From Harmothoe impar (lineage: Eukaryota; Annelida; Polychaeta; Phyllodocida; Polynoidae), in contig OX381716.1 in the NCBI GenBank assembly GCA_947462335.1, positions 8,504,861-8,568,860 on the forward strand: a DNA stretch of 64,000 nucleotides, in the 5' to 3' direction. A program made the translations under genes and the position numbers. Every line of letters starts with the position of its first letter. Within the stretch, counting starts at the first letter, position 1. The notes beneath the pieces were generated by a model. That model did not search any database, had not been told where the DNA came from, and saw only the letters and a program-made list of their open reading frames with translations. Positions 12,420-25,274 of the stretch are shown piece by piece.

Positions 12420-13235
12420 GTTGGCAATTTAGGCCAGTTAACTTAACTTAACTTAGGTCAATTTGGGACGGAACCTAAGCCCTCTGAAATAGTGTCATGC
12501 ATAGATGATACTGTCTCAGCTATTTGTCAATTTTGTAATATATGTGTAAACTCATGGTAGTATATCAATGTCACAAGTTACTCTTATTAACCTGTTCTAT
12601 TTAATTAAATTGTTCAAGTTTACTTTGGTTTAGACAACATAGTTCATTGTGGCCACCTCAGCACTATAGCTGGTCAACTAAGGCCAACCGAGGTCACACA
12701 TGTGTTTAGTTATCAGTCTGTCTCTTTGATACTTTAGTTTGGTCACTTGTATTCATACTTAGAATGGGGATGGATTACTATCGTTATACCATATTGTTAT
12801 TTGTTGGCAATTTAGACCAGTTATCTTAGGTCATTATGGGATTGAACCTAAGCCCTCTGAAATAATGTCATGTACAAATGATCTGGTCTTGAATATTTGT
12901 CATTATTATAAAGTATGTGTAAACTCCAGGTTTACCCATTTAAGCAGTAAACTTAATTATCAATGTAGTACACTATATGTCTCAACTTGCACTTAGTAAC
13001 CTGATCTATTAACTTGTGTATGTTTAGTTTAGTTTAGTTTAGTTTCGAATAGTGTTATTTATTATGGTTACCTCAGCACTATAGCTAGTCAACTGAGGCT
13101 AACTCAGGTCATATATGTATTTAGTTAAGTATATTACTGTCTCATCAAGACTCTACTTTCAGAGTCAGATCACTTATACATTCATACTTGGAATGAGAGT
13201 GGTTATAATCATTACTTAACCCTATTGGTGACTGA
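12420..13235 (+). repeat. Two tandem ~390 bp units upstream of LINE-1
   Basis: Both units begin GTTGGCAATTTAG (12420 and 12803). They share, in order, CCTAAGCCCTCTGAAAT, the run with GTGTAAACTC, CCTCAGCACTATAGCT and a block ending near TTCATACTT. They lie 460 bases before the LINE-1 ORF in the same orientation. They may be 5' UTR monomers, as seen in some other LINEs, or an unrelated tandem repeat. Confidence 0.75.
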
Positions 13236-13432
13236 GCTGATCACCATCTATTATAATTTGACTTCGCTAGCATTGATAAATCCTGCGTTTATATATAATT
13301 ATGATGATTATAAGGGATCCCCAAACATCTCTAAACCATGAACGCTGACCCCCACTGTGAATTTAGAAATATGCCAAATGTGGCTCTTGTTTGCCACAAT
13401 GGGTTTGTATCCAACATACTGACGTTTGGCCT

Positions 13433-13544
13433 TACCCAGTGGGCATAAATTTCAGTTCAACATTGAATCAACGCTAAATCAACATTGAATCAACATTGGC
13501 AACCATTTATCAATGTTGATTCAATGTTCTATGTCCACTGGGTA
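13433..13544. mobile_element. 112 bp palindromic MITE with CCCAGTGG ends
   Basis: The left end is TACCCAGTGGGCATA and the inverted right end is TATGTCCACTGGGTA. The interior repeats AACATTGAATCAAC-type motifs in both orientations. It sits between the tandem units and the LINE-1 ORF. Confidence 0.82.
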
Positions 13545-13699
13545 GTTGTGCAGATAGCGCCACTGAGACGACACACTTATGTCTAGATTTAAGAAAATGT
13601 ATTAATGCAATGTTGACACCACTTGTATGTACTAGGTCCTACACTGTGTTCCACAGAGTCAGATTTAAGTAACAACATGCCTGTAAAGTTAATAACTTT

Positions 13700-16611
13700 A
13701 TGAGTATAAAGGGCTTCAAGCTGGGACATGTGAACATCCGTAGTATGCTTCTAAAGATGACAGGGGTCACAAAGATGACTCAGCTTTTTGACATGTTTTG
13801 TATCAGTGAGTCTTGGTTGACAGACAAGCTGCCTGACTCCAAAGTCTTTGTCCAAAACTATCAAACACTAAGGTTGGACAGAGCTGTTGACCAAACAGGT
13901 GGCGGCCTGATCTGTTATATCAAAGATACGCTTTATCAATATTGTAGTGTTGTTTCTGAACTTACAATGTCAAACAAAGACATTGAAATCCAGGCAATAA
14001 ATGTCACCCAACCTAAACATCGTTTATTGTCAATAATTCATGTCTATCGCCCACCAGATGGAATCTGTGCACAATGTATTAAGTCAATTGTTGATACTTG
14101 TAAGAGCCCACTACTCAATGGCAGAGAGTTATGGGTAATTGGAGACATCAATGTGGATCTTCTGAGTCCCAATGATTGGAACACAAAGCTTTATATGAAA
14201 TGTATGTCTGGCATTGGCCTGGAAAATCATATTACTGATGAAATAACACGCCCTAATCAAAACCCCAACCTTCCAGGTGGTACGTGTATAGATTTAATGG
14301 CCTCAAATCGCGGCATTGTTTCCAACTCACGTACCCTTCCTTGTTACTACAGTGACCATCTCCCCACCTTTATTACTCGTAAGTTATACAATGTGAAACC
14401 AGTAATCAGATCTATCACTGGCCGCTCTTATCGTAATTATAATAGAGAAGATTTTGAAGATTACCTGCTAAATCTCAATTGGGATAGCTATAACACAGAA
14501 AAGGATGTGGATATAAAATGGTCATTAATGTTGCAATATATTACAGATTACCTTGACATACACTGTCCTGTTCGTGCTATGGTCTTCAAGGATTATAACA
14601 AGCCCTGGATGTCTAAAGATATTATTGAATTAATATACGAACGTAACCAAGTCATGTACGAATACTGTAAAAATAAGGTATATAACCAACCCCTGCTAAG
14701 TCTTGCACAATCTCTCCGCAATGATATTAATCGAATGTGTAGAGATGCCAAAGACAATTACTTTAAGGAAAAACTTGATGAACTATCAGGTAATCCAACA
14801 AAATTCTGGAAAGAAATAAATACCATGTTGGGTAATACTAGCAGAGGGGGCTCAAAAATAGCTTTGGATCACCATACCACTGGTAACACGGTCTCTGGAG
14901 AGAAGGTACCTGAGTACATCAATGAGTTCTTTTCCTCCATAGGCACTAACTTGTTTAGTGAACTGGGGGACAAGGTTACAGTGGAGACTAAGACTAAAAA
15001 AACACCCCCCATGCACCAGCAAGTCCCAAAGTCCTCTCTAGATAATGACAGAGTAACTTATTGTGAGGTAATGTCAATTGTAAGAGACATCACAACCCAT
15101 AAATCCAGCGGCCTGGATCACATCTCAACGAGGGTACTAAAAGACGCTCTACTTATTATAGCTCCTAAATTGACTGATTTAATAAATACCTGCTTAGAAT
15201 ATGTCTCTTTCCCACAGTCCTGGTCTACTGCAAGAGTGGTGTCACTACCTAAGAAGGGTAACCTCCGCCACATCGGTAATTGGCGACCCATTTCCCTGTT
15301 ACCCACACCCGGTAAAATAATGGAACGTGTCATTTATAAAAGAATATATAAATGGCTGGAAAATAACAATAAATTGTCACCTCATCAATATGGCTTCCGG
15401 GCGTCCAGGGGAACAGCGGATGCTGTCTTCTCTGTGGTCAATGACCTTTATGAGGCTAGGGACCACGGGGAGGTGGTGGCCGCCTGTTTCCTGGACGTAC
15501 GGAAGGCTTTCGATTCAATACATCACATAAAACTGGTTAAGCGTATGGAGCATCTAGGACTCCCAGTTATGTACACCAACTGGCTAACAGCTTATTTAGG
15601 CAGACGCAAACAGAAGGTAATATGTAATGACACCCTATCATCAACACTGCCAGTCCCCTTTGGCGTCCCTCAGGGTTCCATTCTGGGCCCCCTACTATTC
15701 ATTTGCTACATTAATTCACTACCCAACATTCTACAACATTGCTCAATATCCATGTATGCAGATGATGTAGTATTCTATGTGAAACACAAATCTGCTTGCA
15801 TTGCTGAAAACCTATTACAATCTGAAGCCACTCGAGTGTACAACTGGTTTAATGCCAGTGGTCTATGCATTAATACTGATAAAACACAAATAGTCATTTT
15901 TAATGGGCCTGATAATAGCCCTGTCCCTAATATAAGAATGGGAGGCCACACATTAAAGGTAGTCAATGATTATGAATATCTAGGTGTTGTCATTGATAAT
16001 AAACTAAACTAAAGTCTGTAAGCAGTACGGTAAGTACTGCATGTCTACGCCTTTACCTCCTTTGTAAAATCAGGAAATCACTTCCAGTTTCAACAGCCTG
16101 TCTGATTTATAAACAAACCATTCTGCCGGTGATTGATTATTGTTCATTCATTTATGCTGGCCTCACAACCTCTAACATTAAGAGATTACAGCATGTCCAA
16201 AACAGGTGCTTACACACATGTCTACTAACCGACATGAGGCACCCGGTTGCGGGTCTTCATAAGGATTGCCATGTCGATTATCTGGATGTCAGATTTGACA
16301 TGCACCTGCTAGCCTTAATACATAAACTCCTATACTCAGGGGAGCATATGCATAAGGAAAAGGGTCTCACATTCAGGAGAACCTTAGTGGGAGGTATAAG
16401 AACCAGATCAGCAGATACTGCAGAACTTGTCTACCCACGTGATAATAAGATCAGCTATCGTAAAAGCCCTCTATACCGAGGGATAGACCTGTGGAACAAG
16501 TTGCCACTGGCCTGTCGCCTCGATAAGAGCAGAGAGAGCTTTAAACGCATTGCAAAAATTACTGTAATATCACTATGTGAGGCCAAGCGCCGTAAATACC
16601 ATCAAGTCTAA
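13700..16611 (+). pseudogene. LINE-1: non-LTR retrotransposon endonuclease/reverse transcriptase, frameshifted
   Basis: The first frame (13700-16012, 770 codons) starts with an AP-type endonuclease. Visible parts are HVNIRSM (metal-site Asn), ISESWL, YRPPDG, GDINVD and SDHLP. The reverse transcriptase follows, with NWRPISLLP, FLDVRKAFDS, GVPQGSILGPLL and the catalytic YADD. The protein continues in another frame from about 16040 to 16611, after a stop and small indel near 16012; this part holds the usual RT C-terminal region (VIDYCSFIY..., RLQHVQNRC). The layout fits the CR1/L2/Crack-like group. No ORF1 is visible upstream. It would reverse-transcribe its own RNA at nicked genomic DNA, but the frame break makes this copy inactive by itself. 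Confidence 0.92.
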
Positions 16612-17090
16612 CTATACTACCTGTGTACCATTTGATCGCAATGCCAGACTACACTCCCATCACTTGTGTGACCAAACAATGTATGCTCATCACTATACCG
16701 TGCAGTCAAATTGCCTAAAACTCTGTCACACTAAGCCGGTATACTCTAAATACCGTAGCACAATGTGATAGAACATGCTCCCCTTGTGTGGAGTCCATAT
16801 ATACTCAATGAAAACTGCCTCCTGATACAGTGCCATTATCAACTACATACTTGGTGTCGAATGAAAAATGTTAGTTAAGTTACTATGCAATTTTGTAACT
16901 GCCTAAAGCACACATGATGCACATGCATCCTACTGATTGTATTTCTGTAAAAATGCAATGCCCTAACTACTAGGGACAATCGTACATCCCGTATCACTCG
17001 TGATATCACTTGTCATGTTACGCCTGTACATTGAATGCTGACGTTATTTGGAAAATCATTCGATGAATAAATATACGTTTACAATTCAAA
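16612..17090 (+). other. Probable LINE-1 3' UTR
   Basis: No reading frame of interest is present. ATAAATATAC-type A/T sequence occurs near 17066. The 3' junction of the element cannot be fixed without another copy. Confidence 0.35.
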
Positions 17091-17665
17091 AATGTTCTAT
17101 GGAGAAGGCAGTGCTGAGCGGACATCTCGTTTCTTTTAATAGCTGTCAAATGACCTCTCCCAACTGGCCACTGGGGCACTCAGTCATGCACCTGTTCTGC
17201 TCTATGAATACCGGCAGCCCTAGTCTTCAACTAATATTTCACAGGTTTTTGTAGACATATACTGAACATTAATGAAAATTACTAAAACCTATATTCTTAA
17301 AAGGGTGAAATTCCCCTCCTAATGTGTAAACAAATTAGTGAAAAGTTGACATACAGATTCTTTTTTAAGGCCATTTCATTGTGACACAACACATTTTTAG
17401 GCCTCACCAATGTCCAGCATTGGTAGGGGAGCTACCTTACTGAACATGACACTGCTGAGATAGCATTATCCAATTGACCTTTCTGATGAGAACTGCAACC
17501 ATATTCCTTCGCACTGATTCTTGAAAGGCTGATAATTTTCTCCAATTGCACTTTTCTATTAATGTTATGAAACCGTATGCTGAACCAGGATGGAAAATAT
17601 CCACTCTGAAATGAATGGGGAACCTGACCAGAGTTTACCTATCTGAAATCCTCTTTTTATAACTA

Positions 17666-17985
17666 CCTGGCAAACAAAATCTCAAGCGGAACTCCCGTCA
17701 TTCTTGTGTCAAAACTTGAGAATTTTAGAACGTTTTTAGAACGCTTTTTTAAAGTTCTTGGTAAGTTTCTTGTGTCATATCGCCTGTCATTTCTTGTAGT
17801 GAAACTTGTGAAATACAGGTCTACATTTTACTGTGGACTTTCTGGTTATTTGCATGAGTAAAACTTGGGAAATACACATCACTGTTAAACATGTCAGTAG
17901 AAATGCTCAGTATTTTTGAGATTCTCCCGTGTCTATCTTGTGCATACAGCTTGTGCGTTTCCAGGGAAATACAAGCGTTTATGCT
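17666..17985 (-). repeat. Dispersed repeat family R2, copy c (inverted)
   Basis: The reverse complement shows GACACAAGAATGACGGGAG and GCTTGAGATTTTGTTTGCC, matching copies at 9187 and 10938, plus a GTATGCACAAGA block shared with 10938-11263. Confidence 0.72.
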
Positions 17986-18589
17986 GACAAGCCATGTCTT
18001 TTAGGGAATAATTGACAGTAAAGGTTTTTGTGTATTTCAATGCCAGCAAACCTGAGCATGATCAAAGCCTAGGGGTCAATGCCATATTTCTCATGTTGAA
18101 TATTAACTGCCATTTGGACAAATATCCCTATGACTAACCTTAAATAGCCACTACATGCTCAGCTCGGGAGCAGATATTATCTGTATAGAGTGGTAAGGAC
18201 TGAGATGCCTGGAGGCAAGAAGTAAATGTATGATAGGTAACTGGCGGGACGGTCTTATGTGGAAGTGGTGCCTGGGGGCTTAGCATTAATCCATGCAGGA
18301 GGATTAAGCCTTTTAGGGCTGCACAGTGCATTAAGGTAGGTGACTAATCTTAACTCAAAAGCCAAAGGAACCCCTATGATATATGCCCAAGGTAGCTTAT
18401 ATTATTTAGAAATGGAAAATGATGAGAAATGCTGGGGCAAAGCTACTTTTTATCATGGAACTTTGAGGAAAAAAATTACAGCTTACACACATGTATCTGC
18501 CCATATTATATTAGCCCTTCTAATGTATTTAAGAATTGTGAGTATCTAGATTCTGAGTTAGTACTAGATAACTATAATCTGCCCTCTGT

Positions 18590-18775
18590 CAATATCATGC
18601 ATGAATGCAGCCCTGGTAAAGAACTTACCAGGTCTTCAATTATGCATCATGCCCAAATGTTTGGCATGATGAATGAATGCAGCACCAGTGAGTTTCTCAC
18701 TGGGATAACTCCCCCTTGTTGCATTCATGCTTCACAACACTCATTAAAGCAATATGCAGCCCTTACAGGTTTAAG
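18590..18775 (+). mobile_element. Palindromic HP family, copy 2 (left end lost)
   Basis: It contains ATGCATGAATGCAGCCCTGG with an opposing CCAGG arm, then a second hairpin around GCAGCACCAGTGAG / CTCACTGG. It ends CCCTTACAGGTTTAAG. A detached end-like fragment, TTAAGCCTTTTAGGGCTGC, lies near 18305. Confidence 0.65.
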
Positions 18776-19194
18776 CTAAAGCCCTCTGACTTAAGACCCC
18801 AAGGGGATTATACATTGAGTGCCTTGGAAGATAGTACGCTTTACATAATGATGTCATGCCAAATCATCTTAAATCCATGGAATGCTGTAACAGGAAACAG
18901 GGAGCCGTCTCATAGTTAACAAACCTCACATATAAACATGTTGGATATCTAAAAACAGAAAGCAAGAGAATTTAATCATGTTAGTGAGAACCAGCTCTAA
19001 AGCTGTATATAGATCTATAGTATCTCTTCTTCCCAGGCACTTGCGATGATTCTGTGAAGGATTATTTTCCTATTCTAAATGCTGCCTACCTGCAGGTAGA
19101 TGATGGGGTGACAATGGAGAACGATGTCATACATGTACAGGTATATATCAGGAAGAGAAGGAATGCCCTTAATCATAGTGTAGTCTGACGTTAA

Positions 19195-19400
19195 TGTTCT
19201 CATTTTCATGGTTTTCATTATTCTGGGAAATCAATGAATCATGTGGCAGTGTTTTCAAGGTAGTAGCAAGGCATTAGCAAACATGCGGAGTGAACTAACT
19301 GTCACATGGTGACTACTGTCGTGTGTTCTCTCACTGTTTTGTAAGAAGCTGCCTCTTCTATATAACCTTGAACAAGTTGCAATCTCAAGTATTTTTTTTC
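19195..19400 (+). repeat. Partial extra copy of the R4 repeat core
   Basis: The block with ATCATGTGGCAGTG, GCATTAGCAAACATGC and AACTAACTGTCACATGGTGA recurs at about 20240-20340 and, inverted, at about 62130-62260. Confidence 0.65.
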
Positions 19401-19544
19401 TTTTTTGGGGATGATGCATCCTGTCCATTATGTCTGGAAGTTAATCATGATGCATCATTGCAGATTTGGTGAGTTTTCCACAAGCGCTGCAATCATTTAT
19501 CCCCATGAAGTACAAATTCCATTAAAGTACTCAAGAGCCTTCAA

Positions 19545-19750
19545 TACACAGAGAAAAGTAGTAGAATCACAGTGACTCCCAAATGGGATTCTGGACTCGA
19601 TCACTAAGGTAACTCTCCCCATGACTCTAAAGTGACTCCCGATCGTTAGTGAGTCTTACAATAGGAGTCATTAAAGATATATTATAGAGTACTGCTAATG
19701 TTAGGGAGTCACTTTAAAGTCTCAGTGATTCTACTTCTTTTCTCTGTGTA
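19545..19750. mobile_element. 206 bp TIR element (MITE), TA-flanked
   Basis: The left end TACACAGAGAAAAGTAGTAG is matched by an inverted right end differing at one base in 20. The TIR continues with GAATCAC. A TA at each border fits Tc1/mariner-type target duplication. It has no coding capacity. Confidence 0.8.
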
Positions 19751-19849
19751 GTTAGTTTCAGCAGGCTGGAATTAATCCTGCGTGCAGACTGTCAAGGTGA
19801 CATGCAAACTGTCGCTGCTGGTGAAGTGTTGAGTGTTGTGACAACATGA

Positions 19850-21150
19850 GGCGTAATAAAGAATAATTACAGGAGCATTCTTTATAAATGTATTAATGTG
19901 AACATGCAAACAGTAAGTTAGCATAGGTTGTGTATCTGTAAAGGGAGTATTCCACTGGCTTCAGTCTGCCGGAACACCATCATCCGATGAAAGTCTATAA
20001 TGTAAAAACTAAAACATGTATTCCACATTGGTCTGCCAAAAGTTGTCATTCGATAAAAGTCTATGATGTAAGACTTATGGGAGAATCTTGTCAGTGGAAT
20101 ACTCTCCATGAGTAGAATACTCCCTTAAGAAAAGCCCTTTACAGTTGGTTTTGAGTCAATATCAACATAAACAAGTGATGTCGTCAGTTTTATCATTTTC
20201 ATGAATTGGCACCGATTTTACACTAAAATATATTCGAGGCTATCAATAAATCATGCGGCGGCATTAGTGAACATGCAGAGTGAATCAACTAACTGTCACA
20301 CCGTGACAACTATTGTGTGTTCTCTCATTAGGGAGGTTTGCAGCAGTTTGTGGCTGGTGTTATTCCATACTCACACTTTTATGTATACATATGGATTTAT
20401 AACAGCAATGCCCAGACATGAATTTGAATCCTGAACTTGACTTGTATTTTCCCTGTCCCTTGCAGACTAACCAGCACTTTTTATATAGTCCAAATTTCTC
20501 ATTAATGCACAAAATATGATGGTACTACTTTGTAGTACCAAGGGACCGGTTGCGTAGGAATATGCACATAGACAGCTGAGTTGCCTCGAACAAATATTAA
20601 GCAATGTTAGCTGACAGACTATATGTAAATCTACAGTTCAACCTGGAAGCTCTTTCAGAATCCATTCATCAATTTTTAGAATTGAAGGTCTGCTAAAAAA
20701 CCTACATGAAAAATAATGTGCACAAACTGTTGGTGTGTTCGGAAGGGTACCAAGACTGTATATTGTACAGACTGCCCTACCTGTTACACAGAAACTAAGC
20801 TGTGCTGGGCCTCCCTATGGGGAAATGACAGTGCCTGTCTCACTGTCTCCTGAGCCTGTCACTACACACTAGTTAATTTTTAATTATCCCGTTGGATAGT
20901 AGGCACATACTTGTCACTCGGTCCTGTTCATTATCGCAAATATGGAAGTACTATCAAACTTTTTCATAATTACACCATGGGACAATTATAAAGTGTCACC
21001 CAAGGTATTGTATGCTCTACAGTATTGCCTTTCCCCAGAAAACATCAATTATGAAATTATCTAAGTTCTCCTTTGAATCTGCGTTCAAATTTCAGAGCTC
21101 AGGATTAAGTTTATTCTAACTGAATAGTGACATGACAGGATATCAATGAA
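19850..21150 (+). repeat. R4, large dispersed repeat, copy 1 (inverted partner at 61370-62440)
   Basis: Blocks matching the reverse complement of 61370-62440 occur in the same order. They include ATAATTACAGGAGCATTC (about 19862), the TGTCACACCGTGACAACT region (about 20300), GGGCCTCCCTATGGGGAA (about 20808) and GAGCTCAGGATTAAG (about 21095). No protein-coding frame is conserved between the two copies that I could see. Confidence 0.8.
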
Positions 21151-21826
21151 GAAAATGTGATTGGGAAAAAAATGCTTTTATACTGCAGTAGAGGACACAG
21201 AAAATCCTGAGGACTGCCGGCACTTTCTGGAGGGCCACTGCCATAGGGTATTGTTTCTAATGCAAACGCAAAATGCTGGCTTTCAGGGGGCCCTTTGTAC
21301 TATACACATTGGCCCGCTATGGCAGTGCTAAGGATATATGTTGATATATGCCAAAGGGTGTAGGGGGCACTGTGTGTAGAATCGGCAGTAATTTTTTTGG
21401 GGGACGTAAGGCATTAAGTTTGGTACGACGGACTCCCTAAATATCACTGATGACAGGTAAAAAGAGTAGAGTTAGGCTCCCAGACTGACCAAGATAAATA
21501 TATTTCCCAATTCATCTGAGAGTATTTACAAATTTATTCACCTTTTCCATCATAAAAAAGGAAATCTTTGGGCTACGTCTAGACACATAAAGGTTATACG
21601 TACCCCAACATAAAGGCAGCTAAATGACGTAAACATGACAGGAAGTCCATGCCCGACTCAGAGAATATCTGAACAACCATTTAGATGTCTCAGGCTACCA
21701 TTCATTTCACCTTGCTGAGACCGTTTGAGTGAAACCAAGCCTAGCTTCATACACACTTTGCATGTGCTGTCTCATCTACACAACTTTACAATCATCGCGA
21801 CTAGGCACAGTGAAGATGGGCTTATG
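21151..21826. other. Gene-free stretch
   Basis: No coding frame, RNA gene or repeat is supported in this interval. Confidence 0.45.
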
Positions 21827-22073
21827 TTAACTCTTTAAGCCTTTAAGGAGAGCTTAATGCATTAATGCAATCCCCTTGGTTGTCATGATGCATGAATGCA
21901 ACCCTGGCGAGTAACTTGCAAGTGCTGCATTCAAGCATAATGCTGACCTTATGAGGTTGAAACACTCCCAGAGGGTCGGTATTATGCACTGGCGAGTTAC
22001 TCGCCGGGGCTGCATTGGTGCATCATGACGACAAATGCCAGCCTTGAGTGACATTAGTCCTTGAAGGGTTAAG
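21827..22073 (+). mobile_element. Palindromic HP family, copy 3
   Basis: It starts TTAACTCTTTAAGCC and ends CCTTGAAGGGTTAAG. It holds ATGATGCATGAATGCAACCC, a second core GGCGAGTTACTCGCC (perfect palindrome), and GCATTGGTGCATCATGACGA. Confidence 0.8.
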
Positions 22074-22590
22074 TATTGCATGTTGCTCAAAGGTAATGCA
22101 CACATTTATACAGTGGTTGGCAGTCATTCACAGGCAATGCATTCACACCAGCGTAGTGTATCAGCACGATAGAGGCTGAATGAATCAGCAGTTACTCTAC
22201 TATCCCTGCATCAAAGTGTTAAAGGCGCAGATCTCAGAACTTCTCAAGCAGCAGTTGGAGTGGAGCCGGCGTTTAAGAAAAGTGATACGGGGAATGGTAG
22301 CTATAGAGTAGGAGGTTGCATGAATACTAATGGGAATGTAATGGCCATTAAGACCGTCAGAACTTGGCATCCATACCAACATTTAGGCAGTCTGCCTGGA
22401 CAACACTGCCTACGATGCAAAGCATTCTGCTAAACTCTCCCTATTAGGCCTGTGTCCACTAGCATTTATGACGCCTTTTGTCATCCTTCAAACCTTGAAT
22501 TTAAACACCAATTTGAAACATATGGCAATATGCTCTTTATTTAATTATAATAACCTCATCCATGTATGCCCTGATCACATTTTCTTCCCC

Positions 22591-22756
22591 AGCGCTGCAT
22601 CCAAGCATCATGCCGCCCCCTTCCGAATGAGACACTCCGAAAAGGTTGTGATGATGAACTAATGCAGCAATTGCGAGTTACTTGCCAGGGTTGCATTGGT
22701 GTATTATGATGACAAATGTCATCTTTTTTAGCGACATCCATCCTGAAAGAGTTAAA
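22591..22756 (+). mobile_element. Palindromic HP family, copy 4 (left end lost)
   Basis: It shares CTAATGCAGCAATTGCGAG, CTTGCCAGGGTTGCATTGGT and the right end CCTGAAAGAGTTAAAG with other copies. Confidence 0.7.
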
Positions 22757-23347
22757 GATAACCAGTGTGTGTAGGGAAAACATTGCACCCAAAACCAAAG
22801 AGTCTTTTTATTTGTCAGCCATCCTCGGCACCTCAGGGATATTCAATACTCAAAGGTTGTCATTTCAATACATCTACTGCTACTGGGTACTTTGTGGCTA
22901 GTTTTATATCAAGATTTCACAGGCGTCTTTAGTAAAACTCCTACCCATACAGTATTAGAGTGCACAGCACATTATAACATAGAAAAGAGCAGCACGGACT
23001 ATCAAAGCTGGAAGGTTCAGAGAGTATAGAATACAGAAATAGATAAGTCAAAGGGGCCTATATAGCTTGATTAGAACATCCAGGACAAAAATACTCTCGA
23101 AAGTTTATTGAAACTACATGATGTGGAGTTAAGCTGTTCATTCATTGGGCCTTTGTTTGAAGCTCATCCTTCTACTAACAAGGCATGGAACCTTCATTCA
23201 AGCCGATGTTATTGCCAGAGCACGGCTCTTTCAAGAAATATGATGTAGTAAAGAATCTATAGGTGTTCATTGAAACCATAGGCATGTGTGCTATGAGCTA
23301 CATCTCGAAACAGACAATGGTGAATTTAGGAACTGTTATTTATTCTC

Positions 23348-23576
23348 TTAACCCTTTAATGATGCATATTGCTAAAAGGGAACATCTATCGTCATCGCAA
23401 TGTAGCCCTGGTGAGGAATTCACCGGTGCTGCATTATTAGCTTGGTGCATCCATCCCAATCCTGTAGTGTCCCAATCCTGTAGAGTCAGCATGATGCTTG
23501 GATACAGCACTGGCGAGCTACTTACCAGGGCTGCATTAATGCCTCATAACCACCGATGCTGTCTTTGAAGGGTTTA
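23348..23576 (+). mobile_element. Palindromic HP family, copy 5
   Basis: It starts TTAACCCTTTAATGATGCAT and ends CTTTGAAGGGTTTA. Two hairpin cores are seen, GTAGCCCTGGTGAGGAATTC and GGCGAGCTACTTACCAGGGC. Confidence 0.78.
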
Positions 23577-24363
23577 TACTCCGCGACTGTCTAATGGCAT
23601 CCCTACAGGTTTAGCAGGTGTACACAGACAGTGGAAGCTTCTTACACTTGTCACTGTACAATTCTGTTAGAGCCGTGAATTGTCAGGCAGATGTCGGTAG
23701 TAGGGCAAAGTTTTAGTCCTCCTAGGCATATATGAGACCCTTTGAAGAGCAGTGTTAGTGAAAGTTTTCAAGTCAAGTTCGATTCAATCTAAGCAGTGTA
23801 CTAGCCGTGGCTTGTTGGTGAGTTTTTGCGGTACAGGAGATAGGGTTTGGTTCAAAAAGGATAGTACAGTATAACTATACATAGGGAGTTTAAGATCACG
23901 ACTTGTGCGGCACCGGCAATGTGTAACGTCACAGATCACACGGGGGTTTTCCTATCTAAAAGTATATAACTTCTAGGCTTAATGCTTTGGATGTGTAGGA
24001 GGCTGTCTACATGTACATGAAGGGTAATTTTATATGACAAAGAAATGCATGCATATATAGATTTACCAAGCCAAAATTGGGAGGTATATTTAAGTAGCTG
24101 ATGTATGTGTGGATTGGCCTTGGAGTAAGTGCATAGCTGTGTAAAGGCACCTTATTGAGGCCCTATGCCCTCCCCAGCTGGGGCCACATACTTCAGGCTT
24201 GACTGGCCTAGCATGCAAGGCTTGGCTTAACAGCCTTACTTGTATGCGTACTGCAACCTGTACTTCTAGACCTTCCCATTCCCGTAGACGTATACGTTCC
24301 CCAATCTTAAACTCTCTAGTACCACAATGCCTGCTGCCTGATGGGACTCATTCACTCATTAAG
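23577..24363. other. Gene-free stretch
   Basis: No coding frame or repeat is supported between the HP copy and the 72 bp palindrome. Confidence 0.45.
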
Positions 24364-24435
24364 AAGAAAAATGTGGCTTTGACCACGGTTGGGTTTGCTG
24401 GCAAACCCGACTGTGGTGAAAGCCACATTTTTCTT
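24364..24435. repeat. 72 bp near-perfect palindrome
   Basis: Two 36-base arms match at 32 positions, beginning AAGAAAAATGTGGCTTT and ending in its inverse AAAGCCACATTTTTCTT. Two of the four mismatches would be G-U pairs in RNA. The loop is only a few bases, so it is more like a foldback element than a canonical pre-miRNA. Confidence 0.85.
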
Positions 24436-24696
24436 GCACCCGCCACATCGCAACATAATGTCCTGACGTGACTGGTACCTTATATCATGATGAATGGTTA
24501 ATTGATGATGCAAACATAAATTTATTCGAACTTTAGGTTCCTCTGGGCCTAGTCTGTAGGCCCCTAGGTACTGGTAGTCTGTAGGCCTACAATTAGTTGG
24601 GCATTTAGTCTACCGATGACCATGTAGGCCTAATAAAGAGGCTAGCATATATACATAAAATGTCTGATTCCTTAATATGCAATAACATATATTTTA

Positions 24697-24840
24697 TCAA
24701 AATGACCGATATTGTTAAAACCAATTATGTATGGTAGGCCTATGTCAAAATGACCGATATTGTTGAAACCAATTATGTATGGTAGGCCTATGTCAAAATG
24801 ACCCATATTGTTAAAACCAATTATGTATGGTAGGCCTATG
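24697..24840 (+). repeat. 48 bp tandem repeat, three units
   Basis: Units start at 24697, 24745 and 24793 with TCAAAATGACC and end GGTAGGCCTATG. They differ at only two positions. Confidence 0.93.
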
Positions 24841-25274
24841 TCTATGATATAATTGATATCAAACAAACATAACAGGGACACTCATGTATCGGTATCTCTT
24901 TTTTCAAGGCCTACCTAGAAAAGTATGGTTAAACCAACATAGGCCTAAGCTCCATATGAACATAAGTTCTGACCCCCCCCTCGGAGCTAAATAAATCCAT
25001 CGCCAGGATGGGCCTATAGGCCTACAAAAGGGCCCAGTGCCATATAGTGTAGGGCCTATGTGTCCCAATGTATTAACTGTACATATAAGCTTAGATCATG
25101 AAGCAACATAAGCTTATATCTAGGCCTATTTGTTCTATATTTCCATGTAGGCCTAAGTGCGGATGTCCCTACTGGGCCCAGGGGGTGCAGAAGGGTCCCC
25201 TTAGGTCGAAAAATTGCCGAAATTAAGGGACCAAGATCACAAAGTCACTTTTTAGACCATCCCGGTCACTCATA

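Noticed and set aside
24697..24840. CRISPR-like array
   Set aside because: Units are contiguous and nearly identical, with no variable spacers, and the DNA is eukaryotic.
24672..24881. Minus-strand repetitive peptide (GFNN.GHFDIGL repeats)
   Set aside because: It is an open frame forced by the 48 bp tandem repeat, whose length is a multiple of three.
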